A stretch of DNA of 64,000 bases, taken from a virus. The position numbers and the translations under genes were made by a program. This document shows, in pieces, positions 51,861 through 61,162 of this stretch. A model generated the notes under the pieces. The model was given only the letters and a program-made list of their open reading frames with translations. It was not told the origin of the DNA and did not search any database. The stretch is taken from positions 1-64,000 of IMG/VR virus record IMGVR_UViG_3300042563_002299, one strand, 5' to 3'. How positions within the stretch are numbered: the stretch's first letter is position 1; the number at the start of each line of letters is the position of its first letter.

Positions 51861-54290
51861 TTAGGAAGAACATCCAAAACATTCAAAATCTGAATTTTCA
51901 GGTTTTGACGGTAAATTTAGATTACTATATTCAACTTTCGGTGGTTCAGGTGTTGCTTTTGGTTTTTGTTTTTTTGAAATGTCCATTGCCAAATGTTTTG
52001 CTCCTGTTGAAATCGCTTTGGTTCTCACATAATAACAAAGTGTTTTCAATCCACTTTCCCAAGAGTGGAAGTGTGATGAGGTAATCTTTGATAATGTTGG
52101 ATTAGACATATAGATGTTCATTGATTGTGATTGATCAATGAATGGTGCTCTATCTGCCGCCATATCAATAAGTTGTTTTTGTGATATCTCCCAAATTGTT
52201 TTGTATTTAGGAATCAAATGTTCAATTCGTTTAACTTTCTTATTGTAATTTTTATCTTCAGGATCTAAGTAGTTATTGAAATTAATGTTCTGAATTGATC
52301 CTTCATTCATAATAATTTCATTCTTCAAATCCTCAGACCATATACCTATTTTTTCAAAGTCCGTGATTAAATATTTGTTCACAATCATAATCTCACCACC
52401 AACAACTCGTCTGTTAAAGATTGCTGAGTGTGCCGGTTCTGTCATTTCATAAGATCCTGTGATCTTCGCTGAAGACGCAACTGGCATTTGTGCTGTGAAT
52501 AATGAGTTACAAACACCATACGATTTAACACTTTCTTTCAATTTGTCCCAATCCCACATTCCTGATAGTTGTGTCTCATCAATATTCCACATATCAAATT
52601 GGAATACTCCTTGAGACATTGGTGACCCCTTGAAGAATTTGTATTGTTCGTATTTTCCATTCATACACAACTGATTACTTTCGTAGATCGATGCGTAATA
52701 GATTGTTTCAAAAATGTCTCTATTTAATTTTTTTGCTTCATCAGACGTGAAGATATAATCCATTAAATAAAATACATCTGCTAAACCTTGTGTTCCAATA
52801 GCAATTGCTCTTTGTTCTAAACCACCTTTTCTACCTTTTTCAGTTGAGTAGTTGTTAATATCCACAACTTTATTGAGTGATCTTACAACTTTTCTAACCT
52901 CATTAAATAAAAGTTCAAAATCAAACTTTCCTGACTTAATAAAGTTTTTCAATACCATAGATGATAAGGTACAGATTGCGGTCGTTTCTTCATCAGTATA
53001 CTGATAGATCTCATTACAAAGATTTGATTGTTTAATCACACCGATGTTTTGGTGATTAGTTTTCTTATTCGCATTATCTTTAGAACATAAGTAAGGAACA
53101 CCAGTTTCAACTTGTGATTCAATAACTTTAGTCCAAATGTCTTGAGCCTTAACTTTTTTACCAAGACCCATAGAGACCGCTTTGTTATAAACTTCCTCAT
53201 ATTCGTCACCAAAACACTCTTGTAATGGTTTTAATCCTGATTTCTCAATATCGTTAGGACAGAATAAATACCAATCACCATTTTCTTTAACTGACCTCAT
53301 AAAGTTGTCAGGTATCCAAAGTGCGGTAAATAAATCACGAGCTCTCAATTCTTCAGCACCTGTATTCTTTTTAATGTCTAACAAATCAAAGATATCTTTA
53401 TGCCAAGGCTCAATATAGATTGCTGCTGAACCTGGTCTACGACCTTGTTGATTAAAGAATCTAAGTGATTCATTAACAATCTTAAGGTATTTTAACAAAC
53501 CACCAGCATATCCACCTGAACTAGAAATTCTACTTTCTTTACTACGAATGTTAGACATTGATAGTCCAATACCAGCGGCATCAGATGAGAACGTAGATAT
53601 ATCAGTCAATGTATCTAACAAACCTTTTCTTGAGTCAGAATCATTATAATGAAGTACACAAGACGCTAATTGAGGAACTCTAGTTCCTGAATTAATCATA
53701 ATAGGTGTTGCCTTTGAAATTAATTGTTCTGATAAAGATCTATAGTATTCAAATGCATCGGTGATGTTTGATGTAACCCATAATGCAACTCTCATATACA
53801 TATGTTGTGGTCTTTCAATAACTTTACCATTTGGTCGTTTCAATAGGTACATTTCCTGTAATGATCTCCAAGCGAAGTAATCAAAGTTGTAATCATTTTC
53901 GTGATTAATAACCGCATCGATAGTATCTTCACCATACTCTTTAATGGTCTCAATAAGTTTTTCATTAATAATCCCATCCTCATAAAGTTGCATCATAGTT
54001 TGTGAAAAACTATCATTTGTTTCTTTATGGTATGAAGAAATTGCAACAGACGAAGCCAATCTTGAGTAATCGTGATGACTACCGGTGTAAGATGCCGCGA
54101 TCTCATAAACTAACTTATCAAGTTCTTTTGTGGTTACTTCACCTTCAGTTGGCACTGATGTGATAACCTTAATAAAAATCTCGTCTGAGTTTACATTCAA
54201 ACCTTTTGACGATCGTTTTACTCTGTTGTAAATTTTTTGTGGGTTAAATGAGACTACCTCACCACCTCTTTTAATTATTTTTAATGACAT
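51861..54290 (-). CDS. nrdA: Class Ia ribonucleotide reductase, large subunit
   Basis: An 809-residue R1 subunit. A short ATP-cone-like N-terminus (about 1-90) is followed by the catalytic barrel, with SCVLHYNDS (first redox Cys), NLCNEI, a PGSAAIYIEPWH loop, and the C-terminal CFGCSS giving the mobile Cys pair. It reduces ribonucleotides with NrdB, encoded 10 nt upstream. The product supplies dNTPs for the AT-rich phage genome. Full length, no frameshift. Confidence 0.96.
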   Translation of the reverse strand: MSLKIIKRGGEVVSFNPQKIYNRVKRSSKGLNVNSDEIFIKVITSVPTEGEVTTKELDKLVYEIAASYTGSHHDYSRLASSVAISSYHKETNDSFSQTMMQLYEDGIINEKLIETIKEYGEDTIDAVINHENDYNFDYFAWRSLQEMYLLKRPNGKVIERPQHMYMRVALWVTSNITDAFEYYRSLSEQLISKATPIMINSGTRVPQLASCVLHYNDSDSRKGLLDTLTDISTFSSDAAGIGLSMSNIRSKESRISSSGGYAGGLLKYLKIVNESLRFFNQQGRRPGSAAIYIEPWHKDIFDLLDIKKNTGAEELRARDLFTALWIPDNFMRSVKENGDWYLFCPNDIEKSGLKPLQECFGDEYEEVYNKAVSMGLGKKVKAQDIWTKVIESQVETGVPYLCSKDNANKKTNHQNIGVIKQSNLCNEIYQYTDEETTAICTLSSMVLKNFIKSGKFDFELLFNEVRKVVRSLNKVVDINNYSTEKGRKGGLEQRAIAIGTQGLADVFYLMDYIFTSDEAKKLNRDIFETIYYASIYESNQLCMNGKYEQYKFFKGSPMSQGVFQFDMWNIDETQLSGMWDWDKLKESVKSYGVCNSLFTAQMPVASSAKITGSYEMTEPAHSAIFNRRVVGGEIMIVNKYLITDFEKIGIWSEDLKNEIIMNEGSIQNINFNNYLDPEDKNYNKKVKRIEHLIPKYKTIWEISQKQLIDMAADRAPFIDQSQSMNIYMSNPTLSKITSSHFHSWESGLKTLCYYVRTKAISTGAKHLAMDISKKQKPKATPEPPKVEYSNLNLPSKPENSDFECFGCSS

Positions 54291-54300
54291 GTTATAAAAT

Positions 54301-55248
54301 TTAAAAATCGTCTGTGAATGCTATAGTTTCGTTTAATTTCGCTTTTTGATATTCCATTGTTCTTGATTCAAAGAAGTTACCTTTAGTTTCAACCGCAATT
54401 TGTTCCATGAACTTGAATGGTTGTTCTACGTTAAATTCTTTACTACAACCCATTTTAACCAGTAATCCATCAACAACAAACTCAAGATATTGTTTCATTA
54501 AGTTTGAGTTCATACCGATCAAAGAAACAGGAAGTGATTCAGTAATAAACTCTTTTTCAATCTCAAGAGCCGACAACACAATTTCTTTAATTCGTTTATC
54601 AGAAGGTTTATCCTCTAAATGATTATTCAATAAATGAATTGCAAAATCACAATGTAAGTTCTCATCTTTAAAGATAAGTGTGTTAGCGTTACATAAACCT
54701 TGCATTATTCCTCTTGATTTCATCCAGAAAATAGAACAGAATGAACCTGAGAAAAAGATACCTTCAACCGCAGCAAACGCAACTAATCTTTCAGCGAATG
54801 ATGCGTTGTCAATCCATTCTAATGCCCACTTCGCTTTTTTCTGTACAGCCGGTAATCTATCAATTGCATTGAAACATTCATCTTTTTCTTTCGGATTTGA
54901 GATGTACGTATCAATTAATAGTGAATACATAAGTGAGTGGATGTTTTCCATCGCCAATTGGATTCCATAAAAGAACTTCGCCTCAGGGTATTGTACTTCT
55001 CGGTAGAAGTTTTCTGCCAAGTTTTCGTTCACAATTCCGTCCGATGCTGCGAAGAATGATAATACGTTTTTAATAAAGTATTTCTCATTTTCTGTTAATG
55101 TTTCCCAATCTCTGATGTCATTTGTTAAATCCACCTCTTCTGCCGTCCAAAAAGCCGCTTGGTGTTGTTTGTAATATTCCCATATATCATTGTGTTCAAT
55201 AGGGAATATGACGAACCGACCAGGATTTTCTACTAGTATTTTTTCCAT
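54301..55248 (-). CDS. nrdB: Class Ia ribonucleotide reductase, small subunit (eukaryote-like)
   Basis: A 315-residue R2 subunit. The iron ligands and radical Tyr are in [19 protein letters not shown] (about 100-118; landmarks MENIHS and MYSLLID), with [16 protein letters not shown] and the DENLHCDFA ligand helix after. The ENIHS-x2-YS form and the length are of the eukaryote-like NrdB subtype, which is also common in Bacteroidota. Forms the R1-R2 complex with nrdA just downstream. Confidence 0.96.
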   Translation of the reverse strand: MEKILVENPGRFVIFPIEHNDIWEYYKQHQAAFWTAEEVDLTNDIRDWETLTENEKYFIKNVLSFFAASDGIVNENLAENFYREVQYPEAKFFYGIQLAMENIHSLMYSLLIDTYISNPKEKDECFNAIDRLPAVQKKAKWALEWIDNASFAERLVAFAAVEGIFFSGSFCSIFWMKSRGIMQGLCNANTLIFKDENLHCDFAIHLLNNHLEDKPSDKRIKEIVLSALEIEKEFITESLPVSLIGMNSNLMKQYLEFVVDGLLVKMGCSKEFNVEQPFKFMEQIAVETKGNFFESRTMEYQKAKLNETIAFTDDF

Positions 55249-55270
55249 TTATTCTAAATTTTTTTATTTG

Positions 55271-56653
55271 TTAATTTGACTGTGTTTCTCTTTGTTTTCT
55301 CTTTTCCAAGAGTTCTTTAACTCGTTGTCTTTGTCTTTCTTCTTTTTGTTCTTCAAGACCCAAGAACGTTGTTGTACTTTCAGTGTCAATTTCAATCATT
55401 GCATTGTCGAATTTACAATTCTCAAATATAACCCCATCATCACCAATTCGGGACTTAGTTATTGCAATGGTTGCTAATTTCATTTCTTTTTGTTGTAATG
55501 TCTTAGCCACCGATATGATAACGTGTCCTACTTGTGCCTTTTTAATTGATCCCCCCATTTGATCTGTTGTCACAACCTCTGAAGATATTGATGATCGGTT
55601 ACCTTGCGTTGCGGTCCAACCAACAAGATTCATCTCGTGACACATTGCTTCAAATGCTCTCATCACTGACCCTTCACTCTTCCATTCATCACCTAAGTTC
55701 TTATCAGGAACCACACAATCAATATAATCTAAAATAATCATATCAACTTTAATTCCGTCAGAAACCATTTTCCTAATTTGATTTTTGATTTGTAACATCG
55801 TCATAGTATCTGATGGTAACTTTTTCATAATCAACTTGTTTGGCATTGATTCCTCAATTTCTCTAACTTTAGTCACCACTTCTTCTCTTTTTTCTGACAA
55901 ATCGTCAGGATGGATTTTAGTCCATAAAGTGAAGTGTTTTCTTTGAATTACCTTTGGGTTGTCCTCAAAAAAGATCTGAAGAACATTGAACCCTAAGTTA
56001 AACGCGTGGTTTGCCATCTTAGTTAAAATGGTTGATTTACCCACACCTGTTGGTGCTAAAATAACACCAATTTCTCCTTTTGCCAAACCACCTTTTAATA
56101 ATCTATCAATACCAGGTATTCCCATTGGGATCGGGTGTCTGTAATCATCTTCAAGAACCTGCTCTAAGTTTGAAAACACATCTAACATTGTTGTATCTTT
56201 TGCCCCAACTTGTAGTGCCGACTTAACCAATTCCTCAAGGGTATCGTAGTTCTCAAATTCACCTCCATCGATGATCTTTTGAGCTTTACCCATTACCTTT
56301 TGGAGTTCTTGTTGTTTACAGAATTTCAAAGCCTTTTCTTGTACAAAAGCTACTCCATCGATAGGTGCATCTTTAATTTTCTTAATTGTGTCTAATACAA
56401 TCTTAGATGCGATCTCTTGTTGGAGTTCTGATTTTGTAATCTGATCAAGGGTTTCAAATGACGGGGTATGGTCGTATTTTACATAATACTCTCTAATCAT
56501 CTGAATAATGATTTTGAAGTATTTATTTTCAAAATAATTGTTCTCAATCACATCAATAATTGAATGTGAAAAGTCCTTATCTACGATGATTTGATTTAAT
56601 AATTGTAATTGAAAAGTATTACCTAAATACTCAAAATTCTTACCTGTCGCCAT
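55271..56653 (-). CDS. 41: Replicative DNA helicase (DnaB/gp41-like)
   Basis: A 460-residue protein. A helical N-terminal domain (1-150) is followed by the RecA-type helicase core with Walker A APTGVGKST (about 198-206), Walker B MIILDYIDC (about 305-313), and a C-terminal segment with VGHVIISVAKT and ITKSRIGDDG. It unwinds the fork with the primase at 22007-22906. A TATTTAT box 23 nt upstream may be fortuitous for an early gene. Confidence 0.93.
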   Translation of the reverse strand: MATGKNFEYLGNTFQLQLLNQIIVDKDFSHSIIDVIENNYFENKYFKIIIQMIREYYVKYDHTPSFETLDQITKSELQQEIASKIVLDTIKKIKDAPIDGVAFVQEKALKFCKQQELQKVMGKAQKIIDGGEFENYDTLEELVKSALQVGAKDTTMLDVFSNLEQVLEDDYRHPIPMGIPGIDRLLKGGLAKGEIGVILAPTGVGKSTILTKMANHAFNLGFNVLQIFFEDNPKVIQRKHFTLWTKIHPDDLSEKREEVVTKVREIEESMPNKLIMKKLPSDTMTMLQIKNQIRKMVSDGIKVDMIILDYIDCVVPDKNLGDEWKSEGSVMRAFEAMCHEMNLVGWTATQGNRSSISSEVVTTDQMGGSIKKAQVGHVIISVAKTLQQKEMKLATIAITKSRIGDDGVIFENCKFDNAMIEIDTESTTTFLGLEEQKEERQRQRVKELLEKRKQRETQSN

Positions 56654-56676
56654 ATAGTTTTTTTCCGTTAGTAAAA

Positions 56677-56683
56677 ATAAATA
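56677..56683 (-). promoter_or_regulatory. TATTTAT box before the helicase gene
   Basis: TATTTAT 23 nt before the ATG at 56653, overlapping the end of gene 56687-57136 closely. It is the longest spacing in the set and the only copy before a replication gene. Confidence 0.3.
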
Positions 56684-56686
56684 GTA

Positions 56687-57136
56687 TTAGTTTTTGATAA
56701 ATTCAGGGTATGCGAAATTAAATTTTCCACCTGAAAAAATGTCAGTAAGGATACCGAGTATGTTTTTTAGTTTTGGGCGTAGGTCTACGGTATATCTGAC
56801 CTTTGGCGGGTAGGGTTTAGCGTCGAATACCCTCTGACAAATTGTCATATCTCCGAGCTTAATAATTAAATTAAAATTTTCAGGACCATCTGTGATTGAC
56901 GTATTTAGAACGTCAGGGTTCTCTGAAATTTCATACTGATTGTCCAACATATAGGTCACAGTTCTCATCTTCAAATCATATTGTAACTCTCTACATAGAT
57001 TATCAATATAGTCGTAAAACTCTTCTGATTTGTGAGCATTTCTGTTAAAACCTCTCACATTGAAGAATCGTTGAACCACGATGTTGTCATTACACATTAA
57101 CAAAAATTCAACTTTTGTTATTTCTTGTTCTTTCAT
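56687..57136 (-). CDS. Hypothetical protein in the replication cluster
   Basis: A 149-residue protein without a recognised family, beta-rich with VEFLLMCNDNIVVQRFF at the start (about 9-25) and DMTICQRVFDAK later, which look like a repeated strand pattern. It lies between the FEN-type nuclease and the helicase gene, so it might be a helicase loader or assembly factor (gp59-like position), but nothing in the sequence shows this. Confidence 0.7.
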   Translation of the reverse strand: MKEQEITKVEFLLMCNDNIVVQRFFNVRGFNRNAHKSEEFYDYIDNLCRELQYDLKMRTVTYMLDNQYEISENPDVLNTSITDGPENFNLIIKLGDMTICQRVFDAKPYPPKVRYTVDLRPKLKNILGILTDIFSGGKFNFAYPEFIKN

Positions 57137-57151
57137 AGTTTTTTTTGTTTT

Positions 57152-58189
57152 CTACTTTTTGTTTCTAAACTTACTTTTTTCTTTTCTTGTTAACTTAAGA
57201 AATGGTTTCAAAAAACTCACCCAAGCGTCGTCACCTTTTGGTAGGTATTTGAAGAATCCGTCTTCCATCATCATTCTAATTAGATTTCTATGTCCTCTTC
57301 CGTCGGGATCCATCGACTCAGTATAATATAATCTAACCAATTCTTTGTCCTCATCACTTAATAGTGGTTCATCTAAGTCGACAAGTTTTTGGTTGATCAC
57401 AAAAAATTCATCACCAAAAATACCTTCTTTAGTTTTACCACTTAATAGGTTCTGAAGAGCTACGTTCCCCTTTTCCTCTTTAAGTAAATTAGTACTTGTA
57501 CTCAAAATATAGGGTATTTGTACTAATTCTTCAAGTAGCTCAGGAAATAATTTAATTAAAGTTTTCTCACCAAGATAAAAGATCCCGTCAATGTTGTCGG
57601 AACTATCACCAGTGAGTATCTTTACGGTTTTAACATTAAAGTGGGGAACTTCAATATCATGTAATTTAATCTTGTCCCCCAACTTGTAATATTGTTTTGT
57701 GGATGGCGAATAAATTGAGACCTTCTCAGAGATAAGTTGGGTTAAGTCCCTATCACTCGAGAATATGGTTTTTGTCTCATCTAATGACACTTGACAGTAA
57801 TAAGCTATCAAGTCATCAGCCTCTGAGTTCTCCGTCTCCAATTGTCTTACAAACATCTCCTCGAGGTATTGTCTAACCCTCTGTTTTTGTTCCAAGAAAG
57901 CATCTTCTTTTTGTTCTGATTCGGAAGGTCTCCGATTCAATTTGTACTTTGGGTAAATCAATCTTCTTTGTGAAGATGAGGTTTTAGAATCCCAAAATAC
58001 CACAACCTTATCATAGTTGTGTTCTTCCAAGAATTTACGAAGAGTATTTAGAAAGTGCCAAACACCACCAACGTGTTTCCCATTGTGATAGAAATCTCTA
58101 ACACCATGAAACCCAATTTTCAATAAATTATTCCCGTCTACTAATAATGTTTTGGACACTTCCTTTAATCTTGAATGATTTCTACTCAA
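57152..58189 (-). CDS. rnh: 5'-3' exonuclease / RNase H (FEN-type, T4 Rnh-like)
   Basis: A 345-residue FEN-family nuclease. Acidic metal-binding positions are visible: VDGNN (D18), FWDSK (D67), NSEADD (E123, D125, D126), SSDRDL (D146, D148) and LTGDSSDNIDGI (D195, D198). It removes RNA primers and flaps. Overlaps the uvsX gene by 8 nt in a different frame. The basic C-terminal tail (RKEKSKFRNKK) fits DNA binding. Confidence 0.93.
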   Translation of the reverse strand: MSRNHSRLKEVSKTLLVDGNNLLKIGFHGVRDFYHNGKHVGGVWHFLNTLRKFLEEHNYDKVVVFWDSKTSSSQRRLIYPKYKLNRRPSESEQKEDAFLEQKQRVRQYLEEMFVRQLETENSEADDLIAYYCQVSLDETKTIFSSDRDLTQLISEKVSIYSPSTKQYYKLGDKIKLHDIEVPHFNVKTVKILTGDSSDNIDGIFYLGEKTLIKLFPELLEELVQIPYILSTSTNLLKEEKGNVALQNLLSGKTKEGIFGDEFFVINQKLVDLDEPLLSDEDKELVRLYYTESMDPDGRGHRNLIRMMMEDGFFKYLPKGDDAWVSFLKPFLKLTRKEKSKFRNKK

Positions 58190-59189
58190 CCTCTTCCTTT
58201 TCCGCTTTCAAATCAAAGTCACCATCAACTCCGATTATGTCTTTCCAATAGTCAGCATATTCTTTCTTATACTTTTCTATTGATGCCTTTTCTTCTGTGG
58301 TGTCTTTACCCGGTAAGAAACCGTGTGGTGTTACAATAATTTTCCCATCTTCAAAACCAAGTCCATTAATGTGGTTTTTCATAACCGACACTTTTGTTCT
58401 TGAAGCAAACTTTACAGTTCTCTTATCTTTTGTTGCCGTGATCTTTGTTGTTCCCGCACCTTTTTGATTACCAAACAAAAATACTAAAGAAGAGTTCAAC
58501 CAAATTGCTTCACCACCTTTTGCTTTAATCTTTGGTTGTCCAAATGGATTGTCAGGTAATTCAACCCAAGGCTGATTAACAATGATTAAAGTATTCTCGT
58601 ATTTAGAATCAGCTTTACGAGATCCTGAAATACGTTGGTTAATACCCATACCAATTTTATCCGCCAATGTGGAAGCGTTGTGTTGTTTACCTCCTTTACC
58701 TTCGTAAGTCATTTTACAAGGAACTGATCCAACTGAATCCCACATAATACAAAGTGAATAATCTAATTCACCTTTTTCTTGTGCATCCAATAGTCCATTA
58801 ATGTAATCTGTAATTTGTTCAATATAACTGAAGTTGTTATTAAACAAGAAGAATCCGTCCCAAGTTAATTCACCTGTTTCTTCATCAACTACTTCCTCAC
58901 ATTCAAACCCCATTATTTTTGAGTGTTCAAAAGACCATTTTTGTTCGGTAATAATGAAAACAGGAAGTATTTCTTTCTTTTGAGCATCGACCGCAGTTTT
59001 AATAAGTGCTGTTGTTTTACCAGTATCGGAGTGACCCAATAACATATTAAGGTGTCCAATTGCGGGACCAGGTAAACCTACCGCATCCAAGAATTCGGAA
59101 CCAAGATCAAAAAATCTTTGTGGTTTATATTTTGCGTCTGAAGAGAATTTTTTCTTCAACGCACTAAAATCGTTTTTTTTCAGTGCCAT
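58182..59189 (-). CDS. uvsX: Recombinase UvsX/RecA-like
   Basis: A 335-residue protein. Walker A GHSDTGKTT (52-60) and Walker B CIMWDSVGS (about 147-155) are in the RecA order; KADSKYENTLIIVNQPWVELP holds the DNA-binding loop region (landmarks only). It starts 28 nt after the terminator of gp32. It drives strand exchange and recombination-dependent replication with gp32 and the gp46/47 nuclease. Confidence 0.94.
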   Translation of the reverse strand: MALKKNDFSALKKKFSSDAKYKPQRFFDLGSEFLDAVGLPGPAIGHLNMLLGHSDTGKTTALIKTAVDAQKKEILPVFIITEQKWSFEHSKIMGFECEEVVDEETGELTWDGFFLFNNNFSYIEQITDYINGLLDAQEKGELDYSLCIMWDSVGSVPCKMTYEGKGGKQHNASTLADKIGMGINQRISGSRKADSKYENTLIIVNQPWVELPDNPFGQPKIKAKGGEAIWLNSSLVFLFGNQKGAGTTKITATKDKRTVKFASRTKVSVMKNHINGLGFEDGKIIVTPHGFLPGKDTTEEKASIEKYKKEYADYWKDIIGVDGDFDLKAEKEEVE

Positions 59190-59224
59190 ATTTTTTGTTT
59201 TTCTATATAAAATATAAACAAAAA

Positions 59225-59250
59225 AACGGGAACAATAAACTGCTCCCGTT
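59225..59250 (-). terminator. Intrinsic terminator after the gp32 gene
   Basis: Stem AACGGGA / TCCCGTT with a 12-nt loop; the minus strand continues TTTTTTG. It lies 20 nt after the gp32 stop and before the uvsX start, so uvsX needs its own promoter. Confidence 0.8.
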
Positions 59251-59269
59251 CATATAATTTGTTAATAAA

Positions 59270-60136
59270 TTAGAATGGTAAATCTTCATCAATCTCATCC
59301 TCAACCTGTGGGTCATCAACCTCATTGATTGATTTTGGTGCCGGTGTTCCTCCCATAGAAACTTCTGAAGTTTCGTTGTTAGAATAAACATATCCGCCTT
59401 TTTCAGAGTCCCAACGTGGAGTTTCACCACGAGCGATTGCCTCAAGATACTCAACTGCTTTTTTAGAATATACATCCTCCCAAGTCAATTCATCACCAAC
59501 CCACTCTGACATCTGTGTTTCGTCTTCTGAAATTGGGGATGGGTCATCATACATTACAGTTTGAATTACTGTGTAGAATGCTCCTTTTGGTGTTTTTGAT
59601 TTAGTTAACTCAAGGATCAAGTCACGTCCTTTATCAGGATCGGTTACATCTCCTTTAGCTTTCCAAATTGGAATAATTTTATCAAGGATTCCTTCTTGTT
59701 TGTAATTGTGTTTAAATCTCCAAAATTTAACACCGTCTTGTTCGTTGTCACGATCAATAACTTTAACAATGTAAAATTTACGTGATCTGTATTGTGTCGC
59801 CAATTGTTTGTCCGCTTCTTTACCTGTTGACATAAGTTCTTCATAAACTTCAGTCAAAGGTGAACGCTCATTGTCGTTTTTTCCTGGATCATAAAATTTT
59901 TGCCATTTACCGTCCACATTAATCTCGTGAAACCATACTTCTTTGAACGGTGAAGATCCGTCTGTTGTAGGAAGAATACGTACTCGTTTCTGTCCTTGTT
60001 TTTCGTTGTCTTTTAAGATTGCCGCGAAATATTTTTTCATTCGGTCTTCAGAAGACATTTTTGAGCCGCTATTTGTGCTGCTCTGTGTTGATTGTTCGTA
60101 CTGTGCAAGTACTGCGTCTAAAACATTTGTCGCCAT
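59270..60136 (-). CDS. 32: Single-stranded DNA-binding protein gp32-like, SSB-type tail
   Basis: A 288-residue protein. The core has KRVRILPTTDG and EVWFHEINV (about 50-70) and a KFWRFKHNYKQ segment, matching the T4 gp32 OB-fold family. T4 gp32 is zinc-bound; this protein has no cysteine at all. The C-terminus is acidic and ends EIDEDLPF, very like the DDDIPF tip of bacterial SSB. It covers ssDNA at the fork and recruits partners through the tail. Confidence 0.9.
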   Translation of the reverse strand: MATNVLDAVLAQYEQSTQSSTNSGSKMSSEDRMKKYFAAILKDNEKQGQKRVRILPTTDGSSPFKEVWFHEINVDGKWQKFYDPGKNDNERSPLTEVYEELMSTGKEADKQLATQYRSRKFYIVKVIDRDNEQDGVKFWRFKHNYKQEGILDKIIPIWKAKGDVTDPDKGRDLILELTKSKTPKGAFYTVIQTVMYDDPSPISEDETQMSEWVGDELTWEDVYSKKAVEYLEAIARGETPRWDSEKGGYVYSNNETSEVSMGGTPAPKSINEVDDPQVEDEIDEDLPF

Positions 60137-60215
60137 GTGTAAATAAAAATTAAAGGTTTATATTAAAATTATAGTTGTATAAAAAGTTATAGTCAAATAG
60201 TGTCGCCAAAAAAAG

Positions 60216-60242
60216 TTTAAGGTCGAGATTTTCGACCTTAAA
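60216..60242 (-). terminator. Intrinsic terminator after gene 60245-60922
   Basis: Perfect 11-bp stem TTTAAGGTCGA / TCGACCTTAAA with a 5-nt loop, followed on the minus strand by CTTTTTTT. It begins right at the stop codon of the upstream gene. Confidence 0.9.
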
Positions 60243-60244
60243 AC

Positions 60245-60922
60245 TTATGAATTATATCTGTTTAATAAAATGTCGTCTTCGTCTTCCATCGGTTCGTTGA
60301 ATGTTTGTTCAATTTCGGATGGACTAAAGTTTTCCACGTCGTCTCTCGTTAGAACGTACTCATTCTTACCTGTTTTTTCCATTTCATCTTCTTTATCTTT
60401 AAAGAAGTCAGCCAAATTTTGTTTAAATGGACCAGAATCAAGTGATCTTAATTCTAATTTTTCTTGAGCCGTTTTAGGTCTGTATTTTTCAATCTTAGTT
60501 TCTAAACTATCTAACTTAGATACTAAACTATCCATTTCAGATAATTTTTCTTCCATATTTTTAATTTGATTAAACAAGTTTTCAAAATATTCTTCTTGTT
60601 TATCAACCATAGTTTTTTGACTATCAACTAAGTCAGTAATATCTATTTCCTCAACCTCACCTTCGCCTTCACCTTCGTCACCAACTACTTCAACATCAGG
60701 ATCTGTTGCAACATCAATAGGTGTTGTATCAGATTCAGGTGCTGCCGGTGGTGCCGGTGCTGCGGGATCGGCAGGTGCTGCTGCCGGATCTTCGGGTAAT
60801 GGTGGAACAGCACCAGCCGCAGGATCCAGCGCCGGATCGGCAGGTACTTCTTGTTCCATAATGTATTTGTTAATAGAATTATATCTTGATAGTTCTTTTA
60901 ATATTTTTTCGTCTAAAGCCAT
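60245..60922 (-). CDS. Pro/Ala-rich acidic protein with leader (virion or scaffold candidate)
   Basis: A 225-residue protein. The N-terminus has N-K-Y-I-M-E before Q (about 18-24), the (I/L)-x-E pattern. Next is a PADP/PAAP-rich disordered region (about 24-70), an acidic stretch (about 75-100), a coiled coil (about 105-150) and an acidic end. Charge and helix content fit a scaffold or prohead core protein. Its start touches gene 60924-61148 by 1 nt spacing. Confidence 0.75.
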   Translation of the reverse strand: MALDEKILKELSRYNSINKYIMEQEVPADPALDPAAGAVPPLPEDPAAAPADPAAPAPPAAPESDTTPIDVATDPDVEVVGDEGEGEGEVEEIDITDLVDSQKTMVDKQEEYFENLFNQIKNMEEKLSEMDSLVSKLDSLETKIEKYRPKTAQEKLELRSLDSGPFKQNLADFFKDKEDEMEKTGKNEYVLTRDDVENFSPSEIEQTFNEPMEDEDDILLNRYNS

Positions 60923-60923
60923 C

Positions 60924-61148
60924 TTATCCGTTTAATAATGTTTTTATACCTCTATTGGTCTCTACTTGTATTTTTTTAAATGTTTTCATTGTGTTGTCAA
61001 CTCTTTCAATTAGACCGTCTTTCATTCTAACTGTATAACAATCACCAGTGTCAAGGTCACAAACTTGTTTTGTGCCATCACCCATATCTTTTTCAGAAAC
61101 TCTTGTATTTTTACCCAAGTAGTTATCTAATATTAATTTTGTGTTCAT
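60924..61148 (-). CDS. Small hypothetical phage protein
   Basis: A 74-residue protein, MNTKLILDNYLGKNTRVS at the start, with one Cys-x5-Cys pair (CDLDTGDC) and a basic C-terminus. I recall similar short proteins in large environmental phages, but no function. It has a TATTTAT box 14 nt upstream and is followed in the same operon by the acidic protein. Confidence 0.7.
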   Translation of the reverse strand: MNTKLILDNYLGKNTRVSEKDMGDGTKQVCDLDTGDCYTVRMKDGLIERVDNTMKTFKKIQVETNRGIKTLLNG

Positions 61149-61162
61149 AGTTGTTTTTTATT

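Noticed and set aside
60165-60212. Bacteroidota promoter for gp32 (TTTG ... TAACTTTT)
   Set aside because: The spacing is 17 nt and the TTTG overlaps the T-run of the upstream terminator; too weak to list.
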